Part shown: positions 40,412 to 49,700 of the stretch, piece after piece | How the letters are laid out: the number at the start of each line of letters is the position of its first letter | How positions within the stretch are numbered: the stretch's first letter is position 1 | From: Streptomyces rishiriensis | GTDB lineage: Bacteria; Actinomycetota; Actinomycetes; Streptomycetales; Streptomycetaceae | Length of the DNA: 64,000 nt | Assembly (NCBI RefSeq): GCF_003112535.1 | Contig: NZ_BEWA01000002.1 | Span: 372,001-436,000 of the forward strand | Direction: 5' to 3' | Program-made: the position numbers and the translations under genes | The notes under the pieces: generated by a model | The model's database searches: none | What the model saw: only the letters and a program-made list of their open reading frames with translations | What the model was told of the DNA's origin: nothing

Positions 40412-41484
40412 GATCCCGCGCCGCTCCGCCCCGCCGCCGGTACGTCCACGGGATGGACGAGTGCCGGGACCGTGCCGTCCGGATGAACGGCCGGGGGAAC
40501 CGTCGCGGCGACGGCAGGAGGACCGGCCGGGGAGACCGTCGCAGAAACTGCAGGCCCGGACACGGCCGGGGAGACCGTCGGGGGGACGGCCGCGTCCGCG
40601 GCGGGCGGCGCGGGTCGCCGGCCGGCCTTCCCCGCGGGCGCCAGGGAGGACAGCGCCACCCCGCCCACCAGCAGGGCGGCGGCGCACCAGCGCGGCCCGC
40701 TCACCGACTCGCCGAGGAAGACGGCGGCCGACGTCATGCCGAAGACGGGGACCAGGAGGGAGAAGGGGGCGACGGTGGAGGCCGGGTGGCGGTGCAGCAG
40801 CCAGCCCCACGCGCCGAACCCGAAGACGGTCGTCACCCAGGCGACGTAGACGAGCGTGCCGGCGCCCTGCCAGTCCAGGTCGCGCAGCGCGGCCAGGTCC
40901 CGTGCCGGGCCCTCGGTCAGGAGGGACAGGCCGAGCAGCGGCAGGACCGGGACCGTGCTCACCCACACCATGAAGTTCAGCGCGTCCGGCGGGGACGCCT
41001 TGCGGGTGAGCACGTTCGACGCGCCCCAGCAGACTGCCGCCGCGATGACCAGGGCGAACGCGCCGAGCGGGCCCGAGGAGCCCTCGTCCGCGGCCGCCAC
41101 GCCGATGCCGGCCAGGGCCACGGCCATGCCGAGCAGGCGGATCCGGGTCGGGCGTTCGCCGAGCACGGCGAAGGCGATGGCGGCGGTGAACACCGACTGG
41201 ATCTGCAGGACCAGCGAGGACAGGCCGGCCGGCATGCCCGCGTCCATGCCGACGAACAGCAGCCCGAACTTCGCCACGCCCAGCACGAGTCCCACCGCCA
41301 GGATCCACTTCCAGGCCACCTTCGGGCGGCCCACCAGGAACACCGCGGGCAGGGCCGCCGCCAGGAAGCGCAGGGCGGAGAAGAGAAGCGGCGGGAAGTG
41401 GCCGAGGCCGATCTCGATGACGGTGAAGTTGACGCCCCAGACGGCGGCGACGAGGACGGCGAGGGCGAGGTGAGCGGGTCGCAT
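40408..41484 (-). CDS. EamA/DMT-family exporter
   Basis: This is a 358-residue membrane protein with about ten helices in two EamA repeats: the first begins LALAVLVAAVWGVNFTVIEI, the second near LGAFALVIAAAVCWGASNVL. FAVLGERPTRIRLLGM and AVFLGESVSGPRWCAAALL are the repeat-end motifs. A 70-residue alanine/proline/valine-rich tail follows the last helix and is cytoplasmic and disordered. It probably exports a metabolite such as an amino acid or aromatic compound. ATG at 41484 begins the gene; its stop overlaps the EPSP synthase start (ATGA). A LysR gene diverges from it. Confidence 0.88.
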   Translation of the reverse strand: MRPAHLALAVLVAAVWGVNFTVIEIGLGHFPPLLFSALRFLAAALPAVFLVGRPKVAWKWILAVGLVLGVAKFGLLFVGMDAGMPAGLSSLVLQIQSVFTAAIAFAVLGERPTRIRLLGMAVALAGIGVAAADEGSSGPLGAFALVIAAAVCWGASNVLTRKASPPDALNFMVWVSTVPVLPLLGLSLLTEGPARDLAALRDLDWQGAGTLVYVAWVTTVFGFGAWGWLLHRHPASTVAPFSLLVPVFGMTSAAVFLGESVSGPRWCAAALLVGGVALSSLAPAGKAGRRPAPPAADAAVPPTVSPAVSGPAVSATVSPAGPPAVAATVPPAVHPDGTVPALVHPVDVPAAGRSGAGS

Positions 41485-41527
41485 GCGTCGAGGATCGCCC
41501 GCCCGGACCATGAAGCACCAGCGATGA

Positions 41528-41551
41528 TTGCTGCATGGTTGGATGAAGCAA
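41528..41551. promoter_or_regulatory. LysR-type operator between LysR and EamA genes
   Basis: TTGCTGCAT-GGTTGG-ATGAAGCAA is an inverted repeat of 9-bp arms with one mismatch, in the 100-base divergent promoter region. It fits the long imperfect dyads bound by LysR regulators. Confidence 0.6.
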
Positions 41552-41584
41552 CGCTGATCTGTCGTCGAGTTCCAGGAGGCTGCC

Positions 41585-42499
41585 GTGCTCGATCTCCAGC
41601 GCCTGCGCGCCCTGCACGCCGTCTCGGTGCACGGGACGGTCGGCGCCGCGGCCGCCGCCCTCGGCTACACCCCGTCGGCGGTCTCCCAGCAGCTCGCCAA
41701 GCTGGAGCGGGAGACCAGGACCGTGCTGCTGGAGCGAGAGGGGCGCGGCGTCCGGCTCACCGACGAGGCGCTTCAACTCGTCGCCGCGGCACAGGAGTTG
41801 CTGGCGATCGTGGAGCGCACCGAGACCGAGCTGGAGGAGCGGCGCGGGGTGCCGGCCGGGCGGCTGACCATCGCCGCGTTCGCCTCGGCGGCGCGCGGGC
41901 TGCTGCCCGGCGCCCTCGCCGACCTGGCCCGCAGGCATCCCGCCCTGGACGCCCGGCTCACCGAGGTCGACCCGCACCTGTCGGTGGACCTGGTCGCCAA
42001 GGGGGCCGTGGACCTCGCCGTCGCGCACGACTGGGACATCGCGCCGCTGCCCGCCCCGGCCGGCGTCGAGCAGGCGGTGATCGGGGACGACGCGTGCGAC
42101 CTGCTGGTCCCCGAGGGGCATCCCTTCGCCGGGCGGGCGGGGGTGCGGCGCGAGGAATTGGGCGGCGAGCGATGGATCTGCCAGCCGCCGGGCCGGGTCT
42201 GTCACGACTGGCTGGTGCGCACGCTGCGCGCGGCGGGGCACGAGCCCGACCTCGTCCACACGGCCGAGGAGAACCCGACCCTGGTCGCCCTGGTCGCGGC
42301 CGGGCTGGGGGTGGCCCTCATCCCGCGGCTCGGGCGGGGCCCGCTGCCGCCGGGCGCGGTGGAGGTGCCGCTCGACCCGACGCCGGTGCGGCGGCTGTAC
42401 GCGCTGTGGCGGACGGGGGCGGCCCGGCGGCCGGCGATCGCGGAGACGGTGCGGGTGCTGCGCGAACAGTGGCCGCACGTGGCGGCCCGCCGGCCCTGA
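41585..42499 (+). CDS. LysR-family transcriptional regulator
   Basis: This is a 304-residue regulator. The N-terminal helix-turn-helix runs LRALHAVSVHGTVGAAAAAL, then GYTPSAVSQQLAKLERETRT. The effector domain starts at GRLTIAAFASAARGLLPGAL and ends in ARRPAIAETVRVLREQWPHV. The GTG start has AGGAGG 5 bases upstream. The gene diverges from the EamA exporter with a LysR-type dyad between them, so it most likely activates that exporter (and the coupled EPSP synthase) in response to an unknown compound. Confidence 0.92.
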   Translation: MLDLQRLRALHAVSVHGTVGAAAAALGYTPSAVSQQLAKLERETRTVLLEREGRGVRLTDEALQLVAAAQELLAIVERTETELEERRGVPAGRLTIAAFASAARGLLPGALADLARRHPALDARLTEVDPHLSVDLVAKGAVDLAVAHDWDIAPLPAPAGVEQAVIGDDACDLLVPEGHPFAGRAGVRREELGGERWICQPPGRVCHDWLVRTLRAAGHEPDLVHTAEENPTLVALVAAGLGVALIPRLGRGPLPPGAVEVPLDPTPVRRLYALWRTGAARRPAIAETVRVLREQWPHVAARRP

Positions 42500-42716
42500 A
42501 CGCCGGGGGCGGCACAGAGGCTTCCGTTCCGTCACGTCCGCACCGGTTTCCGGTGATCCGTGCGTGGGCGGGAACCCCGCTCGCGTCCCGCCCGCCCCTC
42601 CGCGGACTGTCGGACGACTCTCCACGGTGCGGTGTCGGCGCGGCCCCGCCAATGCGCCGATGGCGGCGCCCCCGCAGGTAGCGTGCGCCACCGGCCCCCC
42701 ACCGCAAGGAGCGCAC

Positions 42717-44501
42717 ATGCCCTCCAGACGCACCCTTCTCGCCGCCACCGCCGGCGTCACCGCCGTCCTCGCCGCGGGCGGCACGGCCCGCGCGGACGAC
42801 CGCCGGCCCGAAGCCCTCCTGGCCCGGATGACCCTGAGGGAGAAGGTCGGCCAGGTCTTCGTCTCGCGGGTGCACGGCCACTCGGCGACCGCGCCCGACC
42901 CGGCCGACGCCGACGCCAACCTCGCCGACTTCGGTGTGCGCACGGCCGCCGAGCTGCTCGCGCGGTACCGGCTCGGCGGGATCATCTACTTCACGTGGGC
43001 GCACAACACCCGTGACCCGCGCCAGATCGCGGAGCTCTCCGACGGCCTGCAGCGGGCGTCCCTCGGGCAGCCGCGCGGTCTGCCGGTGCTGATCTCCACC
43101 GACCAGGAGCACGGCGTCGTGTGCCGGGTGGGCAGACCGGCCGCGCTCTTCCCGGGCGCGATGGCGGTCGGCGCGGGAGGCGACCGGGCCGACGCCCGCA
43201 CCCTCGGGCTGCTCTCGGGGCGCGAACTGCGGGCCATGGGCATCCGGCAGGACTACTCCCCCGTCGCCGACGTCAACGTCGACCCGGCCAACCCGGTGAT
43301 CGGCGTCCGCTCCTTCGGCGCCGACCCGGAGGCGGTGGCCGGCCTGGTCGCGGCGGAGATCGAGGGCTACCGGGCCGCCGGGGTCGCGGCGACCGGCAAG
43401 CACTTCCCCGGGCACGGCGACACCGCCGTCGACAGCCACACCGGCTTCCCCGTCATCACCCACACGCGCGAGGAGTGGGAGACGCTGGACGCGCCGCCCT
43501 TCCGGGCCGCCATCGCGGCCGGCGTCGACTCCCTGATGACCGCGCACATCGTCGTTCCCTCCCTCGACGCCTCCGGCGACCCCGCCACCCTCTCCCGGCC
43601 GGTCGTCACCGGCCTCCTGCGCGAGCGGCTCGGCTTCGACGGGGTCGTGGTCACCGACGCGCTCGACATGGCGGGCGTGCGCACGAAGTACGGCGACGAC
43701 CGGGTGCCGGTGCTCGCGCTGCGGGCGGGCGTCGACCAGCTCCTCAACCCGCCGAAGCTGGACGTGGCCTGGAACGCCGTCCTGAAGGCCGTGCAGGACG
43801 GCGAGCTCACCGAGGCGCGGCTCGACGAGTCGGTGCTGCGGATCCTGCGCCTGAAGGCGCGGCTGGGCCTGTTGGACGATCCCTACGTGAGCGTGGGCGA
43901 CGTCGGGCGGACGGTGGGCGCCCCGGCGCATCTGGCGGCGGCCGACCGGCTCGCCGAGCGCACGACGACGCTGCTGGTCAACGAGGGGCCGGTGCTCCCG
44001 CTCTCCGCTCGGACGCACCCCCGGATCCTGGTGCTTGGCGCGGATCCGGCCTCCCCGTCCGGCACGACGGGCCCGCCCACCGAGGTCCTCGCCGCCGCCC
44101 TCTCCGCGCTCGGCTTCACGGCGACGGCCCTGTCGACGGGCACGGACCCCTCGCCCGAGGCGATCACCCGGGCGGCGGCCGCCGCGGCGGGGGCCGACGC
44201 CGTGGTGGTCGCGACCTACGACGTCACGGCGGACAGTACACAGCGCACCTTGCTGCGGAAACTGACCGCGACCGGACGGCCGGTGGTGGCCACGGCCGTC
44301 CGCAACCCCTACGACGTGGCCCAACTCCCCTTCGTGAAGGCCTGCTTGGCGACCTATTGCTGGACGGACGTCGAACTGCGCGCGGCCGCCCGGGTGATCG
44401 CCGGCGCGGTCTCCCCGCGCGGCAGACTCCCGGTGCCCGTACAGCGGGCGGACGACCCCGCGCAGGTGCTGTACCCGATCGGCCACGGCCTGACGTACTG
44501 A
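42717..44501 (+). CDS. secreted GH3 glycoside hydrolase (beta-N-acetylhexosaminidase type)
   Basis: This 594-residue exported enzyme has a twin-arginine-like signal (SRRTLLAATAGVTAVLAAGG). The GH3 barrel begins LLARMTLREKVGQVFVSRV. GKHFPGHGDTAVDSHTGFPV carries the KH-GHGD-T-DSH signature of N-acetylhexosaminidases (NagZ branch), whose histidine in DSH is the acid/base. VVTDALDMAGVRTKYG supplies the nucleophile aspartate. A second alpha/beta domain follows (RTHPRILVLGADPASPSG). It should cleave N-acetylglucosaminides from peptidoglycan fragments or chitin-like chains outside the cell. ATG at 42717 follows AAGGAG. A 15-bp hairpin lies just after the stop. Confidence 0.9.
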   Translation: MPSRRTLLAATAGVTAVLAAGGTARADDRRPEALLARMTLREKVGQVFVSRVHGHSATAPDPADADANLADFGVRTAAELLARYRLGGIIYFTWAHNTRDPRQIAELSDGLQRASLGQPRGLPVLISTDQEHGVVCRVGRPAALFPGAMAVGAGGDRADARTLGLLSGRELRAMGIRQDYSPVADVNVDPANPVIGVRSFGADPEAVAGLVAAEIEGYRAAGVAATGKHFPGHGDTAVDSHTGFPVITHTREEWETLDAPPFRAAIAAGVDSLMTAHIVVPSLDASGDPATLSRPVVTGLLRERLGFDGVVVTDALDMAGVRTKYGDDRVPVLALRAGVDQLLNPPKLDVAWNAVLKAVQDGELTEARLDESVLRILRLKARLGLLDDPYVSVGDVGRTVGAPAHLAAADRLAERTTTLLVNEGPVLPLSARTHPRILVLGADPASPSGTTGPPTEVLAAALSALGFTATALSTGTDPSPEAITRAAAAAAGADAVVVATYDVTADSTQRTLLRKLTATGRPVVATAVRNPYDVAQLPFVKACLATYCWTDVELRAAARVIAGAVSPRGRLPVPVQRADDPAQVLYPIGHGLTY

Positions 44502-44524
44502 GTCGCGCGTCCGGGGCGACGGGA

Positions 44525-44568
44525 AGGGCCGTGGACGCCGGGCGCCGAGCCCGGGCGTCCACGGCCCT
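44525..44568. terminator. bidirectional terminator
   Basis: AGGGCCGTGGACGCC (44525-44539) pairs perfectly with 44554-44568 over a 14-base loop that can extend the stem further. It lies between the convergent GH3 and peptidase genes, 24 bases from one stop and 28 from the other. Confidence 0.85.
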
Positions 44569-44595
44569 GTCCGTCGAGTGTGCGTCGGCGTCGCG

Positions 44596-46008
44596 CTACG
44601 GGCGCAGCGCCGGCTCCCGCTCCACGTCGCGGACGTCCAGCTTCGCGTCGAACCTCGCGAGCGGCCTGGCCTGGGACAACGTCGGCGCCGGGACGCCCGC
44701 CCAGTCCAGAATGCGGGCCGTGGCCAGCGCCTTCTGGTCCGCGACCAGACCGGCCACGTTCGCGCCGTGGTTCAGGCCGGGAGCGGTGAAGACGTAGCTG
44801 TCCTTCGCACCCTTGCCCAGCCGGAAGCGCTCGGCGCCCCACGGGTCGTTCTGGCCGTAGACGAAGAGCATGTGCCGGGCGTTGTGCCGCACCCACGAGT
44901 CGACGTCGCGCATCGCCCCCGGCTGGAACGTCATCGGGATGTCGCGGGGGACGAAGTTGCGCGGCGGCTGGTAGCCGTAGCGGACGTACTTCTTCTCGAT
45001 GTACGGGAAGTGGATGGTGGGCGCGCCGAGTTGGGTGCCCGCCTGGTAGTAGTACGGGGTGTACGTCGCCAGGCCCTGGTCGGCGTAGGCGGAGAAGCCG
45101 GAGATGGTGTCGACCGAGTTCCAGATCTCGTCGTCCGTGGCCGTGGCCGCGTCCGCCGGGACCGACGCGCAGTCGGACAGCAGGCTGTACTGCCAGAAGC
45201 CCCAGACGTAGTCCAGGACGACCGCCTCGTAGGCGCGGTCCAGGCTGCCGACGGTGGTGAAGGTGTAGCCGTTCTCCGCCGCGTACGCCGCGTACTTCTT
45301 CTCCAGCGGCTCCCGGCGCACCAGCGCCTCGCGCTGGACGGCGTTCAGCCGGTCGCGGCACTCCTTGGTGCCGACGGAGGCGAAGAAGCGGTCGTAGGCC
45401 GAGTCCTCGTCGTTGACGACGTCGTTCGGGGCCACGTAGGCCACCACGCCGTCCATGTCCCTGGGGTAGAAGCGCTCGTAGTAGGTGGCCGTCATGCCGC
45501 CCTTGGAGCCGCCGGTGGAGATCCACTTCTTGCCGTAGATCTTCTTCAGCGCCGTGAAGATGCGGTGCTGGTCGCTGGCCGCCTGCCAGATGTCCAGCTT
45601 GGACCAGTCGGCCGGGGACGGACGGGACGGGGTGAAGAAGCGGTACTCCATGGAGACCTGGTTGCCGTCCACGATCTGGGTGGGCTCACGGCGGCCCGGC
45701 GTGGTGGAGACGTTGTAGCCGCCGGTGTAGAAGACCGTCGGGCGGCTCACGTCCCGGTGCAGCACCGTGATCCGCTGCTGGAACGTGCCCTTTCCGGGGT
45801 GCCTGTGGTCCACCGGCTGGGTGTACTCCAGGACGAAGTAGCGGTAGCCGGGGTACGGCTTCTCCTCGACCAGGCTCATGCCCGGTACGGCGAGGAGCCG
45901 GTCCTTGATGTCGACGGCCTGCGGTTCCGCGGCGGTGGCCGCTCCCGCCGTGCTCAGCGTGCCTATGAGCACCATGAGCGCGAGCAGCCATCTGAGCGCC
46001 TTGCGCAT
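44596..46008 (-). CDS. secreted S37-family tripeptidyl aminopeptidase
   Basis: This is a 470-residue exported serine peptidase. A Sec signal (MRKALRWLLALMVLIGTLST, then AGAATAAEP) is followed by EYTQPVDHRHPGKGTFQQRI, the usual S37/S28-like opening. The nucleophile is in WISTGGSKGGMTATYYERF. The acid and histidine are likely in FVYGQNDPWGAERF and APGLNHGANV. Enzymes of this group from Streptomyces remove tri- or tetrapeptides from protein N-termini, including maturation of secreted proteins. ATG at 46008 is the start. It is convergent with the GH3 gene and shares its terminator. Confidence 0.88.
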   Translation of the reverse strand: MRKALRWLLALMVLIGTLSTAGAATAAEPQAVDIKDRLLAVPGMSLVEEKPYPGYRYFVLEYTQPVDHRHPGKGTFQQRITVLHRDVSRPTVFYTGGYNVSTTPGRREPTQIVDGNQVSMEYRFFTPSRPSPADWSKLDIWQAASDQHRIFTALKKIYGKKWISTGGSKGGMTATYYERFYPRDMDGVVAYVAPNDVVNDEDSAYDRFFASVGTKECRDRLNAVQREALVRREPLEKKYAAYAAENGYTFTTVGSLDRAYEAVVLDYVWGFWQYSLLSDCASVPADAATATDDEIWNSVDTISGFSAYADQGLATYTPYYYQAGTQLGAPTIHFPYIEKKYVRYGYQPPRNFVPRDIPMTFQPGAMRDVDSWVRHNARHMLFVYGQNDPWGAERFRLGKGAKDSYVFTAPGLNHGANVAGLVADQKALATARILDWAGVPAPTLSQARPLARFDAKLDVRDVEREPALRP

Positions 46009-46103
46009 GCGCGTGCACCCTCCCTGTGAGACAGATGTGCGTCGCCGGAAGGTATCGGAGCAACACCCGTCACACCAGAGGGGCTTGGCACGTCAGGCAG
46101 GGG

Positions 46104-46523
46104 TCAGCACTGGAACCAGACGGAACTGTACGAGCCGCCGGTCACCGCTCCCGTCACCCGCACGTAGCGGTGGCCCGCGTACACCCGCGCCGGCGGTGAA
46201 CTGCGGCTGTCCCGCCGCGACTTCGACACCGCGCGAAGGCCGCGCGCCTGCAGGCTCACCGAGACCAGCCGCCGGGCGCCCGGGTGCTTCTGGACGGTGA
46301 CGGCGCAGACGTAGCCGCCGTCGCGGAAGACCTGCACGATGCCGGTGGAGAAGGGGAGGGTGCGCACCTTGCGGCCCGCGCAGCCGGTGGCGGAGGCGGC
46401 CTGGGCGCTGCCCGGCGCGACGACGGCGAGCAGTCCGGACACGATCAGCAGGACCAGCCCCGCCGCCAGCCGCCTGCTCGCCGTGCCCCTGGCGTCCTTC
46501 GGCCCCGAAGCGCCTGTGCCCAC
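46104..46523 (-). CDS. small secreted protein of unknown function
   Basis: This protein of about 139 residues has a charged start, a hydrophobic segment LAAGLVLLIVSGLLAVVAPG and a cleavage site near SAQAASATGC. The mature part of roughly 90 residues has three cysteines (GCAGRK, YVCAVT and the terminal FQC) and ends SYSSVWFQC. It is beta-rich and presumably disulphide-bonded outside the cell. No family is recognised. I place the start at GTG 46523 because GGAGG lies about 10 bases upstream; a GTG at 46580 is possible. A 14-bp palindrome at 46608-46621 may control it. Confidence 0.6.
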   Translation of the reverse strand: MGTGASGPKDARGTASRRLAAGLVLLIVSGLLAVVAPGSAQAASATGCAGRKVRTLPFSTGIVQVFRDGGYVCAVTVQKHPGARRLVSVSLQARGLRAVSKSRRDSRSSPPARVYAGHRYVRVTGAVTGGSYSSVWFQC

Positions 46524-46607
46524 GGTCCCCGCCCCTCCCACGTTCCCCGTACACGACAGCCGGCCGCGCCGGCCGTTCACGTTTCGGCCGTACTGATGTA
46601 CGGACGC

Positions 46608-46621
46608 CCGACACGTGTCGG
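46608..46621 (-). promoter_or_regulatory. perfect palindrome upstream of the small secreted protein gene
   Basis: CCGACACGTGTCGG is a perfect 14-bp palindrome with an E-box-like CACGTG centre, 85 bases upstream of the small secreted protein start. It is a candidate operator without an assigned regulator. Confidence 0.4.
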
Positions 46622-46648
46622 ATGGTTGCGCGAGTCGCGACCGCGACG

Positions 46649-46711
46649 CCGGGGGCTTCCGGGACGACCGGCCGGGCTCCGCCCGGCGACCACCGCCCCG
46701 GAAGCCCCCGG
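46649..46711 (-). terminator. branched terminator of the ABC exporter gene
   Basis: CCGGGGGCTTCCGGG (46649-46663) pairs with 46697-46711. The 33-base interior contains a second stem, GCCGGGC/GCCCGGC. It lies 60 bases past the exporter stop on the minus strand. Confidence 0.75.
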
Positions 46712-46770
46712 CCCCTGCCCCGTTCGCTGCCCCGGTCTCGGTCCCTGCCCCTGCCCCTGCCCTGTCCCGA

Positions 46771-49700
46771 TCAGACCGCCGCGGGCGCGTCCTCGCCCAC
46801 GAAGGTGCGCCACAGGCGGGCGTAGCGCCCCTCGAGGGCCAGCAGCTCCTCGTGCGTGCCGTCCTCCACCACCTGGCCGTGATCCATCACCACGACGCGG
46901 TCCGCTCGGGCGGCGGTGGTCAGGCGATGGGCGACCACGAGGGTGGTGCGGCGGCCTGCCAGACGGTCCGTGGCCTGGTTGACCAAGGCCTCCGTCGCGA
47001 GGTCGAGGGCGGCCGTCGCCTCGTCGAGGAGCAGCACGTCCGGATCGACGAGTTCGGCGCGGGCCAGTGCGATCAGCTGGCGCTGGCCCGCGGAGAGGTT
47101 GCGGCCGCGTTCTGCGACGGCGTGCAGATAGCCGCCGTCGAGTGTGGCGATCATCTCGTGCGCGCCGACCGCCCGGGCCGCCGCCTCCACCTCGGCGTCG
47201 GTGGCCTCGGGCCTGCCGTAGGCGATGGCGTCGCGGACGGTGCCCGGGAACAGGTACGCCTCCTGCGGGACCACGCCCAGCCGGTGGCGGTACGAGGTGA
47301 GGTCGAGGGAGCGCAGGTCGGCGCCGTCGACCGTGACCCGGCCGGCGGTGGGGTCGTAGAAGCGGGCCACCAGCTTGACGACGGTCGACTTGCCCGCGCC
47401 GGTCTCGCCGACGAAGGCGACGGTCTGACCGGCCGGGATGCTCAACTCGATGCCGCTCAGGGCCTCTTCGGGTTCGTCGGCGGAACCGTACGCGAAGTGC
47501 ACGCCCTCGAAGGCGATGTCGCCGCGCAGGGAGAGGACCTCCACCGGTTCGCCGGCGGGCGCGGTGGACGTCGGCTCCCGCAGCAGCTCCTGGATGCGGC
47601 CCAGGGAGACGGTGGCCTGCTGGTAGCCGTCGAAGACCTGGGAGAGCTGCTGGACGGGGGCGAAGAACAGGTCGATGTAGAGGAGGTAGGCGACCAGGGC
47701 GCCGGTGGTCAGCGTCGCCGCGTCGACCCGGCCCGCGCCCGTGATGAGGACCGCCGCGGCGGCGACCGACGACAGCAGCTGCACGAACGGGAAGTAGACC
47801 GAGATCAGCCACTGGCCCCGGATACGCGCCTGGCGGTAGCTCTCGGAGCGCTCCGCGAACCGCGCCCCGCCGTCGCGCTCGCGCCGGAAGGCCTGCACGA
47901 TCCTGAGCCCGGACACGGACTCCTGGAGGTCGGCGTTGACCGTCGACACCCGCTCGCGGGCGAGCTCGTACGCCTTGACGCTCGCCTTGCGGAAGAAGTA
48001 GGTGGCGACGGCCAGGGGCGGGAGCGTGGCGAAGACGACCAGCGCCAGCTGCACGTCGATCACCAGCAGGGCGATCATGATCCCGAAGAAGGTGACGACC
48101 GAGACGAACGCGGTGACCAGGCCGGTCTGCAGGAACGTGGACAGGGCGTCGACGTCCGTCGTCATCCGCGTCATGATCCGGCCGGTCAGCTCCCGCTCGT
48201 AGTAGTCGAGCCCGAGACGCTGGAGCTGGGCGAAGATCTTCAGGCGCAGGGTGTAGAGGACCCGTTCGCCGGTGCGCCCGGTCATCCGGATCTCGCCGGT
48301 CTGCGCGACCCACTGCACGAACACCGCGAGCAGCGCGAGCAGGGAGGCGGTCCAGACGGCGCCCAGCGCCATCCGGCTCACGCCCTGGTCGATGCCGTGC
48401 CGGATCATCACCGGCAGCAGCAGGCTCGTCCCGGCGTCGACGGCGACCAGCGCGAGGCTGACGAGGAGGGGCGCGCGGAAGCCGCGCAGCAGCCGGCGCA
48501 GGCCGTACGACTCCTCCGGCTGGACCGCCCGTCCCTCGTCGACGTCCGGCGTGTCGAGGGCCGGGGGCAGCGCCTCGACCTGGGCGAGGAGGTCGGGGGT
48601 GGCCGGCGTCCCGGACAGGGCGGTGTCCTTCGGCTCGCGGTCGCCCGTCCACAGCCGGGGGGTCACGCCGCGCTCGGCGTCGAACTCGGCGTCCAGCTCG
48701 TCGCGGACGGTCGTGTCGTCGACCGGCGCGACCCGCTGGGCGTGGCCGGGCGAGACGCCGCCGAGCTCGTCGGGGTCGGTGAGCAGGCGGCGGTAGAGCG
48801 CGGAGCGTTCCTGCAGCTCCTCGTGGGTGCCGAGGTCGGCGAGCCGGCCGCTGTCGAGGACGGCGATGCGGTCGGCGAGGTTGAGGGTGGACCGGCGGTG
48901 GGCGATCAGCAGGGTCGTGCGGCCCTGCATGACCTGCTTGAGGGCCTCGTGGATCTCGTGCTCGACGGCTGCGTCCACGGCGGAGGTCGCGTCGTCCAGG
49001 ACGAGCAGGCGCGGGTCGGTGAGGATCGCGCGGGCGAGCGCGACGCGCTGGCGCTGGCCGCCGGAGAGGGTGAGGCCGTGCTCGCCGACGGTGGTGTCGT
49101 AGCCGTCGGGCAGCTCGGCGATGAACCGGTCGGCCTGGGCGGCGCGGGCGGCGGCCTCGATCTGCTCCTGGGTCGCGTCGGGACGGCCGTACGCGATGTT
49201 GGCGCGGACCGTGTCGGAGAACAGGAAGGAGTCCTCGGGGACCAGGCCGATCGCGGCCCGCAGCGAGTCGAGGGTGAGTTCGCGCACGTCGTGGCCGCCG
49301 ATGAGGACGGCGCCCCGGGTGACGTCGTAGAAGCGGGGCAGCAGGAGCGAGACCGTGGACTTCCCCGAACCGGACGAGCCGACGACCGCCAGGGTCTCGC
49401 CGGGGCGGATCTCGAAGGTGAGGCCGTCGAGGACGGGCCGGTCGGGGTCGTAGCCGAACGCGACGTCGTCGAACTCGACGGTGGCGGGGGCGTCGGCCGG
49501 GAGCTCCTTGGCGCCGTCCTTCATCGACGGCTCGGTGTCGATCAGTTCCAGGACGCGCTCGGTGCCCGCGCGGGCCTGCTGGCCGACCGTGAGGACCATG
49601 GCGAGCATCCGGACCGGGCCGACGAGCTGGGCGAGGTAGGTGGAGAAGGCGACGAAGGTGCCGAGGGTGATGTGGCCGCGCACGGCCAGCCAGCCGCCGA

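Noticed and set aside
40412..42985. Upstream continuation of the EPSP synthase frame to a 1269-codon protein
   Set aside because: It would cross the EamA and LysR genes. The ATGA junction at 40408-40411 and the conserved GSKS start show the true beginning.
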